Shown here: one piece after another, positions 51,326 to 59,838 of the stretch
How positions within the stretch are numbered: the first letter of the stretch is position 1
Layout of the letters: each line of letters starts with the position of its first letter
Assembly: GCF_000023865.1 (NCBI RefSeq)
Contig: NC_013159.1
Location: 2,072,001 to 2,136,000, forward strand
Source: Saccharomonospora viridis DSM 43017
GTDB taxonomy: Bacteria > Actinomycetota > Actinomycetes > Mycobacteriales > Pseudonocardiaceae
DNA length: 64,000 bases
Direction of reading: 5' to 3'
Translations under genes and position numbers: made by a program
The notes under the pieces: generated by a model
The model's input: the letters and a program-made list of their open reading frames with translations, nothing else
What the model was told of the DNA's origin: nothing
Databases searched by the model: none

Positions 51326-53151
51326 CACTCCCTGTCGTCGGCGGTCGCGCGGCGACGCACCACGACCGTGCCACCAACGGCCAACAACGCCAACGCGCCC
51401 GCGCCCAACGCCAACCACACCCCGGTCGGCAGGCCCGAGTCACTTTCGGCCGCGCCCTCCACCGGCCGAGCGCCGTAGAAACCCCAGTAACCGGTCTGCT
51501 CCATGATCTGGCCCTCGCCCTCCGGCTGCTGCACGAAGCCGGTGAACCGATCCGACCGGTAGGCCTCCAACACGTTGTCGTAGCCCAACACCAGGCTCGG
51601 CACCATCTCGTAGTAGCGGGCCTGCGCCTGCAACACCAGCTTCGCCCGCTTCTTCGGGTCCATCTCCGCGATCTGCTGGGCGTACAGCTTGTCGTAGGTC
51701 TCGTCGCAGAAGAACGCGTTGCTACTGCTGCTACCCGAGGCCGCGGGAAGCGCCGCGCACGTCTGCTTGCTCAGGATGTAGTCCGGGTCCGGGTTCGTGC
51801 CCCACCCCGAGAACGCCAGATCGTAATGCCCCGAGGAGGTGGTCTCGTCCACCTCGTTGTCCGACACCAGGTTCTTCGTCACCTCGATGCCGATGTCCCG
51901 CAACCACGACACGATGTAGTCGCTGGCCCGCTGCGCATAGTCCTCACTGGCCCGACCGGTCAGCCGGAACTCCAGCCGCCTGCCTTCCGAGTCCACCCGG
52001 ACCCCGTCCGGGCCCCGCCGGTACCCCGCCTCGTCCAACAGCGCGTTCGCCGCGTCCGGATCGAACGAGTACCGCACGTCCTCGTCCGGCACGTAGTGGT
52101 AGTCCTCATAGATCGGAGGCACCAACCCGCCCGGCAACTCGCCGTAACCACCGAGGACCTTGTCCACCAACACCTCCGGGTCGATCGCCATCGCGATCGC
52201 CCGCCGCACCTGCACGTCCTGCAAAGCCGGGTGACCATCACCGATCGCGTCACCGTCGGCGTTACGCGCACCCGGGTTCATCAACAGCTCCCGGTACCGC
52301 CGCCCCGACGCCTGGTTCGTCTCGATGTTCGGCTCGTTCTTCAGACTGTCGAACTGCGCCCGCGTGAGCCGGTTGACGAAGTCCACCTCGCCGTTGCGCA
52401 ACGCGTTCACCGCCGCGTCGGCGTTTTCGAACTTGATGAAGTGCAACTCGTCGTACGCCGGAGCGCCACGCCAGTAGTCCTTGTTCGCCGTCATCCGCAC
52501 CAGCTCGTTCGGGCGGTACTCGGCGATCAGGAACGGACCGCTACCGACCCCCACCACCTCGATACTGTCGGTGACCGGGTCGTGCATGTCCTCGATCTTC
52601 GACCACACGTGCTCCGGAACGATCGGCACATCCAACGCCGTCATGCTCGCCTGCGGCTCTTCGGTCTCGATCACCAACGTCCGGTCGTCGGGTGCTGACA
52701 CCTTCTTGAAGTTGACGACGTAACTGCCGTTGGCCTCCGCCGCCTTCGGATCCGACATGATCTTGTTGAAAGTGAACGCGGCGTCGTGCGCCGTCACCGG
52801 CTCACCATCCGACCAGGTCATCCCCTCCCGGATCGTGAACGTCCACGTGAGTTTGTCCTCCGAGGACTCCCACGACTCCGCCACACCCCCGGTCGGCGTC
52901 GCATCCTCAGCCGACGGCAGCGTCAAAAACTCCCACGCAAACCGTCCGATCATCGCGCTCGATGCGAAACTGGCCGTGAACGGGTTCAGATGGTCGATCT
53001 CCTGCACCAACGCCACCCGCAACACCTGCGGAGACTGCGCCCGCGCCGCCGGCGCGGCCTGCACCGACGCCGCCAACGGCACGACCACCAACAACGCCGC
53101 AACCAGCGCAGCCAACGTCGCCCCACGACGCCGGAAGCGAGTCCAAGCCAC
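51325..53151 (-). CDS. Peptide-binding protein (SBP family 5) with C-terminal membrane anchor
   Basis: A 608-residue solute-binding protein. The GTG at 53151 has GAGGTGG upstream. A signal peptide (FRRRGATLAALVAALLVVVP, cleavage near AAPAARA) precedes the family 5 domain with LTWTFTIREGMTWSDGEPVTAHD and AFTFNKIMSDP. Instead of a lipobox, the protein ends with LPTG, a hydrophobic helix (VWLALGAGALALLAVGG) and RRRATADDRE, so it is anchored at its C-terminus. LPTG resembles but is one residue short of a sortase LPxTG motif. It heads the dpp operon and should deliver peptides to the permeases. Confidence 0.94.
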   Translation of the reverse strand: MAWTRFRRRGATLAALVAALLVVVPLAASVQAAPAARAQSPQVLRVALVQEIDHLNPFTASFASSAMIGRFAWEFLTLPSAEDATPTGGVAESWESSEDKLTWTFTIREGMTWSDGEPVTAHDAAFTFNKIMSDPKAAEANGSYVVNFKKVSAPDDRTLVIETEEPQASMTALDVPIVPEHVWSKIEDMHDPVTDSIEVVGVGSGPFLIAEYRPNELVRMTANKDYWRGAPAYDELHFIKFENADAAVNALRNGEVDFVNRLTRAQFDSLKNEPNIETNQASGRRYRELLMNPGARNADGDAIGDGHPALQDVQVRRAIAMAIDPEVLVDKVLGGYGELPGGLVPPIYEDYHYVPDEDVRYSFDPDAANALLDEAGYRRGPDGVRVDSEGRRLEFRLTGRASEDYAQRASDYIVSWLRDIGIEVTKNLVSDNEVDETTSSGHYDLAFSGWGTNPDPDYILSKQTCAALPAASGSSSSNAFFCDETYDKLYAQQIAEMDPKKRAKLVLQAQARYYEMVPSLVLGYDNVLEAYRSDRFTGFVQQPEGEGQIMEQTGYWGFYGARPVEGAAESDSGLPTGVWLALGAGALALLAVGGTVVVRRRATADDRE

Positions 53152-53192
53152 TGTCCACCTCACTGTGGTTTGAGAGGAAGCCGGAGCGGAAA

Positions 53193-53221
53193 AGTAATCA
53201 CCCCACACATCACGATGTCAA
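53193..53221 (-). promoter_or_regulatory. Promoter of the dpp transporter operon
   Basis: On the minus strand a consensus -35 TTGACA (53221-53216) is followed after 17 bases by ATTACT (53198-53193) as a weak -10. The binding-protein GTG lies 42 bases further on. Confidence 0.55.
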
Positions 53222-53233
53222 CGATTTGCACCT

Positions 53234-53250
53234 ACAGGTGCACAACCTGT
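53234..53250. promoter_or_regulatory. Palindrome between divergent dppA-like and dpp transporter genes
   Basis: ACAGGT-N5-ACCTGT, a perfect inverted repeat located upstream of the -35 box of the transporter and 25 bases before the aminopeptidase start, suited to control both units. Confidence 0.45.
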
Positions 53251-53274
53251 GACATTCCCGCTAAGTTGACGGGC

Positions 53275-54102
53275 GTGAGGATCATGATCTCCGCCGACAT
53301 GGAAGGCGCCACCGGCGTCACCTGGACCGACGACGTCGTCCCCGGAACCGAACAATGGCAACGCTTCCGCCGACTGTTCACCGGCGACGTCAACGCCGTC
53401 ATCACCGGCCTCTACGAAGGCGGCGCCACCGACGTGTTGGTCAACGAAGCACACTCCTCCCAACGCAACCTGCTGTTGGAAGACCTCGACCCCCGCGCCC
53501 GCATGCTCACCGGCAGACACAAACCACTGTCGATGATGGAGGGCATCGACACCGGCGTCGACGGCGTCGTCTTCCTCGGCTACCACGCCGCGGCAGGCTG
53601 CGACGGCGTGCTTTCCCACACCTACCTGCCCAACCAGATCACCGGGGTCTGGCTCGACGGCGTCCTCGCCAGCGAAGGCCGACTCAACGCCGCACTCGCC
53701 GCCGAATACGGCGTACCCGTCCTTTTGATCAGCGGCGACGACAAAACCTGCGACGACGCCCGCGACTACGCCCCCCAGGCCGCCACCGTCGCCGTCAAAG
53801 AGTGCATCAGCCGCTACGCCGCCATCTGCCTACCACCCTCCCGCACCACAGCCGACCTCGCCGACGCGGCCCAACGCGCCATGCAACACGCCGGACGAGG
53901 CACCCCCACCACCCAAGCCCACCACATCGACGTCGAGTTCGACGCCAGCCACCTCGCCCAGGCGGCCGCCGTCATCCCCACCGTCGAACAAACCGGCGTC
54001 CGCACCGTCAGCTTCGACGCCCCCACCATGACCGAGGCGATGAAAACGTTCAAAATCGTCACCGCCATCGCCGACAGCGCCGTCCAAGGCAAATACGGCT
54101 AA
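53275..54102 (+). CDS. DppA-like D-aminopeptidase (M55)
   Basis: A 275-residue zinc aminopeptidase of family M55. The N-terminus RIMISADMEGATGV holds the Asp-x-Glu zinc ligands; NEAHSSQRNLL and FLGYHAAAG give further ligands or active-site residues. The GTG at 53275 is chosen because it starts the conserved strand directly. In Bacillus subtilis DppA frees D-Ala from D-Ala-containing peptides and lies in the dpp transport operon; here it is divergent from that transporter, sharing its control region. The M20 peptidase gene follows 54 bases downstream. Confidence 0.94.
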   Translation: MRIMISADMEGATGVTWTDDVVPGTEQWQRFRRLFTGDVNAVITGLYEGGATDVLVNEAHSSQRNLLLEDLDPRARMLTGRHKPLSMMEGIDTGVDGVVFLGYHAAAGCDGVLSHTYLPNQITGVWLDGVLASEGRLNAALAAEYGVPVLLISGDDKTCDDARDYAPQAATVAVKECISRYAAICLPPSRTTADLADAAQRAMQHAGRGTPTTQAHHIDVEFDASHLAQAAAVIPTVEQTGVRTVSFDAPTMTEAMKTFKIVTAIADSAVQGKYG

Positions 54103-54156
54103 CCCCCACCAACCCGTCCAACCCCAGCAACACCCACCAAGGCGGTGTAATCCACA

Positions 54157-55461
54157 GTGACTGTCGACGTCGTGGACCTTTGCGCCCAACTCATCCGCTT
54201 CGACACCACCAACCACGGCGGCGGCGACGCCCGCGGAGAACGCGAAGCCGCCGAATTCTGCGCCACCATCCTCGCCGACGCCGACCTCGAACCCACCATC
54301 CTCGAATCCGCACCCCGCCGCGCCAACGTCGTCACCCGCATCCCCGGCGACGACCCCACCCTCGCCCCCCTCCTCATCCAAGGACACCTCGACGTCGTCC
54401 CCGCCGACGCGACCGAATGGAGCGTCCCCCCGTTCTCCGGCACCGTCTCCGACGGCTACCTGTGGGGCCGCGGCGCCGTGGACATGAAAGACTTCTGCGC
54501 CACCGTCCTCGCCGCCGTCCACACCCTCACCACCACCGGACGCCGACCCCGCCGCGACATCGTCCTCGCCTTCGTCGCCGACGAAGAAGACCGAGGCGAA
54601 TACGGCGCAGAATGGCTCGTCACCCACCACCCCCACCTCTTCGCCGACTGCGCCGCCGCCATCAGCGAATCCGGCGGCTACACCTACCACGTCCGCGCCG
54701 CCGACGGCCGCCCCGTCCGCCTCTACCCCATCGGCACCGCCGAACGCGGCACCGCCCACCTCAAACTCACCGCCCGAGGCCGCGCCGGACACGGCTCCCG
54801 CCGCAACGACGCCAACGCCGTCACCCGCCTCATCACCGCACTACACGCCCTGGCCACCCACGACTGGCCCGTCGTCCTCACCCCCACCGTCGAAGCATTC
54901 CTCGAACGCACCGGCCAAGCACTCGGCGTCACCGTCGACCTCCACGACATCGACACCACCCTCGACCGACTCGGCGACGCCGCCCCACTGGCCGAATCAG
55001 TCGTCCGCAACAGCGTCACCCCCACCGTCCTGTCCGCCGGATACAAGGTCAACGTCATCCCCGGCCTCGCCGAAGCCCACGTCGACGGCCGCGTACTACC
55101 CGGAACCGAAGCAGCCCTACTGTCCCAAGTAGACGAACTCATCGGCCCCCACGTCGAATACGAATTCCTCTCCCGCAGCAAACCCGTCCAAGCCCCCGTG
55201 GACTCACCCTGGTTCGACGCGCTGAGCAACGCACTCCGCTCACAAGACCCCGACGCCGTCGTCGTGCCCTACTGCCTCGGCGGCGGAACCGACGCCAAAG
55301 CCTTCAGCGAACTCGGCATCGACTGCTACGGCTTCGCCCCACTGTGGCTCCCCGAAGGGTTCAACTACCGCGCCATGGCCCACGGCATCGACGAACGCGT
55401 CCCCGTCGAAGGCCTCCGCTTCGGCACCCGCGTACTAGAACACCTGCTCCTGCACGCCTGA
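54157..55461 (+). CDS. M20-family metallopeptidase
   Basis: A 434-residue zinc peptidase/deacylase of the M20 (ArgE/DapE/CPG2) family. The GTG start at 54157 is followed by the core LIQGHLDVVPAD (first His and Asp), WGRGAVDMKDF (bridging Asp), ADEEDRGEYG (catalytic Glu pair) and a late CLGGGTDAKAF. A dimerisation insert lies about residues 200-320. It probably hydrolyses dipeptides or N-acylated amino acids in the cytosol. It is downstream of the DppA-like gene, so both likely process imported peptides. The codons end in C almost without exception. Confidence 0.94.
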   Translation: MTVDVVDLCAQLIRFDTTNHGGGDARGEREAAEFCATILADADLEPTILESAPRRANVVTRIPGDDPTLAPLLIQGHLDVVPADATEWSVPPFSGTVSDGYLWGRGAVDMKDFCATVLAAVHTLTTTGRRPRRDIVLAFVADEEDRGEYGAEWLVTHHPHLFADCAAAISESGGYTYHVRAADGRPVRLYPIGTAERGTAHLKLTARGRAGHGSRRNDANAVTRLITALHALATHDWPVVLTPTVEAFLERTGQALGVTVDLHDIDTTLDRLGDAAPLAESVVRNSVTPTVLSAGYKVNVIPGLAEAHVDGRVLPGTEAALLSQVDELIGPHVEYEFLSRSKPVQAPVDSPWFDALSNALRSQDPDAVVVPYCLGGGTDAKAFSELGIDCYGFAPLWLPEGFNYRAMAHGIDERVPVEGLRFGTRVLEHLLLHA

Positions 55462-55477
55462 CCCACACCAACCCACC

Positions 55478-56014
55478 TCAGCGGCCGGACACGGCCTGCC
55501 AAGACACCGGCCCCACATCACCACGCCGACCGGGCCTGGCCGCAGCATGCCGCTGCCCAGGCCCCAAACCGGACCGAGCCGCCAACACATCGGCCACAAC
55601 ACCCGTAGTAAAGGCGTAGACCGCCTTGTGCAACAGATCCACGACCAGCTCCCGACGAGGCCACGTGGAAGGCGGAGCACCAACCCCCGTGGCGTTCTCC
55701 AGGATCTGATCATTCGTCACCCGGACCACCGCGAACTTCGCCGACGACCACACACCACGCAACCCCACATGCGCCATGATCGAGCGCAGCACCCCCAACG
55801 CCACACCCTGACCGAAGTGCATCGCCCAATTCGACCACAACAACGACCGCGGCCCCGGACACTCACCCAACCCGAGCAGCCGCCGCAACACCCGCCCCGG
55901 AACATACGAATCCGGCCGGGCAGTCCACCGCTGCTCGGCCTTCTCACTCAGCGTCATCACCGCCATCCCAGCGGCACCGGACACCACACCCTGCCACAGC
56001 GCGCGTTTCATCAT
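55478..56014 (-). CDS. Hypothetical membrane-associated protein
   Basis: A protein of about 178 residues (ATG at 56014 or 56011) that I do not assign to a named family. A hydrophobic N-terminus (WQGVVSGAAGMAVMTL) is followed by the segment ARPDSYVPGRVLRRLLGL, then WSNWAMHFGQGVALGVLRSIMAHVGL and a third hydrophobic part near LHKAVYAFTTGVVADVL. Three or four weak membrane segments suggest an inner-membrane protein. It converges on the M20 gene with 16 bases between stop codons and is divergent from malate dehydrogenase. Confidence 0.7.
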   Translation of the reverse strand: MMKRALWQGVVSGAAGMAVMTLSEKAEQRWTARPDSYVPGRVLRRLLGLGECPGPRSLLWSNWAMHFGQGVALGVLRSIMAHVGLRGVWSSAKFAVVRVTNDQILENATGVGAPPSTWPRRELVVDLLHKAVYAFTTGVVADVLAARSGLGPGQRHAAARPGRRGDVGPVSWQAVSGR

Positions 56015-56171
56015 GCCGCTGCGAATACCCACCCCCGGCCACACCGGCCCCACCCACGCTACACACAGCACGAACAGGTGATCATGCCAACACCGCTCAA
56101 TCGTTTCAGGTGAGGCGACGCACCCAACCGACCACCACCACGGCCGATAACATCCCCGATACAAGCACTGA

Positions 56172-57185
<1,014 letters not shown>

Positions 57186-57200
57186 AAGACACACCGTGAT

Positions 57201-57263
57201 GCCAGGGGCGAGGACACCGCGAACATCCGCGACACCGGACTCGGCACCGTCCTCGTCCCTGGC
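57201..57263. terminator. Long hairpin between mdh and convergent lipoprotein gene
   Basis: A 15-bp stem (GCCAGGGGCGAGGAC / GTCCTCGTCCCTGGC, one G-T pair) with a 33-base loop, placed between two converging stop codons. Confidence 0.55.
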
Positions 57264-57272
57264 CCACGACAA

Positions 57273-57923
57273 TCACTTCGTCCAGACCACCGGATCACTG
57301 ACATAACCGTCCCCCGACGCGTACTCGGCGCCGACCACCTCGACATCCTCACGCGCTGCCTGCAACCGGCACGTCTCGTATGTGGCGCCGACCTCGGCGA
57401 AATCCTCATCCGGATAGACGGTCTCACACTTGCCACCGGCGTCACCGGTGATGATGACCCCCGTGTGCCGGCCTTCACCCGTGACCGCTCCGAGCATCAC
57501 GTTGGCATAGGACAGATCCGCACCGTCCAGGTTCTCGACCGTGTACCTGATGAAGTACGGCACCATTCCCTCGGCCTGATCCCCGTACTCCGCCAGATCT
57601 GCCTTCTCGCCCCGCTCGATCTCGGTCACGGTGATCGCGAGCGTGGCGGTTGTGTCCCCGGACTTGAACGACACCGTCGCGGTCTCCCCGACCGTGAGCT
57701 CGGTCCCCGGAGGAGTGAGCCCGTCCGACCCCCCACTCTCCGCCGGATCCGACTCGGCCGTCCCGGAGGCGTCAGCCGGAGACGGAGACTCCGCTGCCGA
57801 AGACGTCGAAGCAGGTGGCTCACTCGACTGAGCGGACGAAGTCCCGTCCTCACCACCACATGCGGACAACCCCGCGACCATGGCGGACACCACGGCGACA
57901 GAGACGACACGTCGCTTTCGCAT
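57273..57923 (-). CDS. Lipoprotein, paralogue of the next gene (DUF4352-like)
   Basis: A 216-residue lipoprotein. The ATG at 57923 has AAAGGTG upstream. Signal peptide with lipobox LSAC (Cys 22) is followed by a Ser/Ala/Pro-rich linker of about 45 residues. The C-terminal domain (TPPGTELTVGETATV, ITVTEIERGEKADLAEYG, VPYFIRYTVENLDGADLS) has the beta-sandwich look of DUF4352/telokin-like domains. Two late Cys (GKCETVYP, ETCRLQ) may pair. It ends DPVVWTK. Its paralogue lies 164 bases upstream on the same strand. Function is unknown; it is probably anchored on the outer face of the membrane. Confidence 0.88.
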   Translation of the reverse strand: MRKRRVVSVAVVSAMVAGLSACGGEDGTSSAQSSEPPASTSSAAESPSPADASGTAESDPAESGGSDGLTPPGTELTVGETATVSFKSGDTTATLAITVTEIERGEKADLAEYGDQAEGMVPYFIRYTVENLDGADLSYANVMLGAVTGEGRHTGVIITGDAGGKCETVYPDEDFAEVGATYETCRLQAAREDVEVVGAEYASGDGYVSDPVVWTK

Positions 57924-58087
57924 CTCGCACCTTTCTCCCTTTTCGGACACCGTTGTCCTCCGTTGGGGAGACAGGCACGCGCGAACGTTCCCCACCAAAC
58001 AGGAATGTGCCCGACGTCACTTCGGACACCGAGGTGGGACAGTGGGTGGAAAACCGAAACACCGGCCCTCCACCCAACCGGCGGTGA

Positions 58088-58738
58088 TCACTCAGTCCAC
58101 ACGACTGGATCGTCGGCGTACTCATCCCGGTCGTACGCGGCACCCGTCACTTCCAGCCCCGGCCGCGACGCCTGCAACGAACACGACTCGTAAGACGCCC
58201 CCACGGTCTTGAAATCATCGCCCGCGGACGTGTTCTCACACTTGCCCTCGACGTCACCGGTGACCAAAACCCCGGTGTGCCTACCGTCGGAGGCCACCGC
58301 GCTCAAGGTCACCAGGCTGAAGGACAGGTCCGAACCGTCCACGTTCTCGACCTTGAACCGGATGAAGTACGGAACAAGCCCCTTGGCGTCCTCACCGAAG
58401 TCCGCAAGATCGGCCTCTTCACCCTTTTCGATCCCGGTCACGGTGATGGCGATCGTTCCTTCCGAACCACCGGAGGTGTGCGGAACCGTGGCCGTCTCGC
58501 CGATCTTCAGCTCGGTGCCCGGCGGAGTGATCTCCTGCGACGCCGCACCGGTGTCCCCACCGGGCGTGGCGCTCGTCTCGGCCGCCCCGGCGGACGTACT
58601 ACTGGTCGGCGCAGGCGCAGTCGTCGACTCGCTCGCTGCCCCAGCGACAGGCTTGCCCTCCTCACTGTCACCGCATGCCGACAGCCCCACCGCGACCGTC
58701 GCCAGCGCGGCAGCAAAAGCGACGCCACGCTTACGCAT
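58088..58738 (-). CDS. Lipoprotein, tandem paralogue (DUF4352-like)
   Basis: A 216-residue lipoprotein with exactly the same length and plan as its downstream neighbour: lipobox LSAC, low-complexity linker, then TPPGTELKIGETATV, ITVTGIEKGEEADLADFG, VPYFIRFKVENVDGSDLS and the ending DPVVWTE. The linkers differ strongly while the domains agree, as expected for an old tandem duplication. The start has GGAGGAG upstream. A TTACA-N9-TGTAA repeat lies just upstream of the gene. Confidence 0.88.
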   Translation of the reverse strand: MRKRGVAFAAALATVAVGLSACGDSEEGKPVAGAASESTTAPAPTSSTSAGAAETSATPGGDTGAASQEITPPGTELKIGETATVPHTSGGSEGTIAITVTGIEKGEEADLADFGEDAKGLVPYFIRFKVENVDGSDLSFSLVTLSAVASDGRHTGVLVTGDVEGKCENTSAGDDFKTVGASYESCSLQASRPGLEVTGAAYDRDEYADDPVVWTE

Positions 58739-58771
58739 GAATCACCACTCCTCCAACCGGACTAGAAACGA

Positions 58772-58790
58772 TTACACCGATTGGATGTAA
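58772..58790. promoter_or_regulatory. Inverted repeat upstream of the lipoprotein gene
   Basis: TTACA-N9-TGTAA overlaps a TGTAAT box on the minus strand that could be the -10 of the lipoprotein promoter. Confidence 0.4.
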
Positions 58791-59067
58791 CAGGAGACCC
58801 TCAAGTTCCCAACGCAATGTACGTCACACCCCCGCCGACACCCCCGCCACCAGCTGGAATCACCACCGGCACCATCCTTGCTGCGGCCCGAATCACAGGA
58901 AGTCGTACAGACCTTTCAACACAGCAGACCGCTCCTTCCGATGCGGTTTTGGTGATCGAGGATTTCAGTGAGAGTGAGTCGAGTGGCTCGACCAAGCCCC
59001 GTTGTATAGGTCGTTATACACCTGGCTTCCGCCCCGCGAATGAAAGGCGACCACTTCGGACACGCCC
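58791..59067. other. Intergenic region with a TGTATA palindrome
   Basis: Together with the preceding bases, about 330 bases separate the lipoprotein and the YwaF-like gene. No frame shows a domain. TGTATA-N6-TATACA at 59003-59020 is a perfect AT-rich inverted repeat, 48 bases upstream of the YwaF-like start, and is a good operator candidate. Confidence 0.5.
59003..59020. promoter_or_regulatory. TGTATA-N6-TATACA operator candidate
   Basis: Perfect 6-bp arms with a 6-base spacer GGTCGT in the leader or promoter region of the YwaF-like membrane protein gene. The regulator is not in the neighbourhood. Confidence 0.5.
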
Positions 59068-59772
59068 ATGCACGTCACCGCGACACAACGGTTCACCGCC
59101 TACGGCCCTTCCCACTGGGCCGTATTGGCCGTGTTCCTGTTCGGCGCGGCCCTCCTCGTCGTCGTGGGACGTCGGCACCGCCGCACCCCCGCAGCCCGCC
59201 ACGTAAGCCGCGGCTTCGCCGCCGCCCTGCTCGCACTCCAGCTCGGCGCGCTCACCTACACCCTGCTGTCCACCGAATGGACACTCGCCGACAGCGTGCC
59301 CCTACACCTGTCCGACCTCGCTCCCTTCGCCGCCGCATACGCGCTGTGGAGCCACGCCCGCTGGGCCTATGCCCTCACCTACTACTGGTGCCTGTCACTG
59401 TCCACACAGGCGCTCATCTCCCCCGTCTTCGTCGGCCCGGACTTCCCCCACCACGAGTTCCTGGCGTTTTGGGCACTGCACCTGCTGGTCATCTGGGCCG
59501 CCGTGTACCTCACCTGGGGCCTTGGACTGCATCCCACCTGGCGCGACTACCGCATCGCCGTAGCGATCACCGCCGCCTGGGCCGCCGCGACAATGCTGTT
59601 CAACAGCCTCACCGGCACCAACTACGGCTACCTCAACCGCAAGCCCGACACCGGCTCCATCCTCGACCCACTGGGCCCCTGGCCGTGGTACCTGCTGTTG
59701 GAAGCCGCGCTCATCCTCACGGCCTGGGCATTGTTGACCTGGCCGTGGACGCGACGTTCCCGTACGTCGTGA
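59068..59772 (+). CDS. YwaF-like (TIGR02206) integral membrane protein
   Basis: A 234-residue protein with six or seven transmembrane helices. The parts FTAYGPSHWAVLAVF, VPLHLSDLAPFAAAYALW, the WAL-L-HLLVIWAAVYL helix and the loop SLTGTNYGYLNRKPDTGSIL are the signatures of the TIGR02206/YwaF family. Function in the family is not established. It is preceded by an AT-rich palindrome and converges on the M3 peptidase gene with a shared hairpin. Confidence 0.9.
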   Translation: MHVTATQRFTAYGPSHWAVLAVFLFGAALLVVVGRRHRRTPAARHVSRGFAAALLALQLGALTYTLLSTEWTLADSVPLHLSDLAPFAAAYALWSHARWAYALTYYWCLSLSTQALISPVFVGPDFPHHEFLAFWALHLLVIWAAVYLTWGLGLHPTWRDYRIAVAITAAWAAATMLFNSLTGTNYGYLNRKPDTGSILDPLGPWPWYLLLEAALILTAWALLTWPWTRRSRTS

Positions 59773-59812
59773 GCGGCGACCGCCCAGACAGAGGGTTCAG
59801 TGCCGCTCACGA
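59767..59812. terminator. Bidirectional hairpin after the YwaF-like gene
   Basis: Perfect 11-bp arms (TCGTGAGCGGC / GCCGCTCACGA) around a 24-base loop, including the YwaF-like stop codon, between two converging genes. Confidence 0.6.
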
Positions 59813-59838
59813 CGCTTCGTCCCGCTCGGAACGCCTGA

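Noticed and set aside
51289-52698. Long plus-strand ORF opposite the peptide-binding protein
   Set aside because: His/Arg/Pro/Val-rich antisense shadow of a clearly recognised family 5 binding protein.
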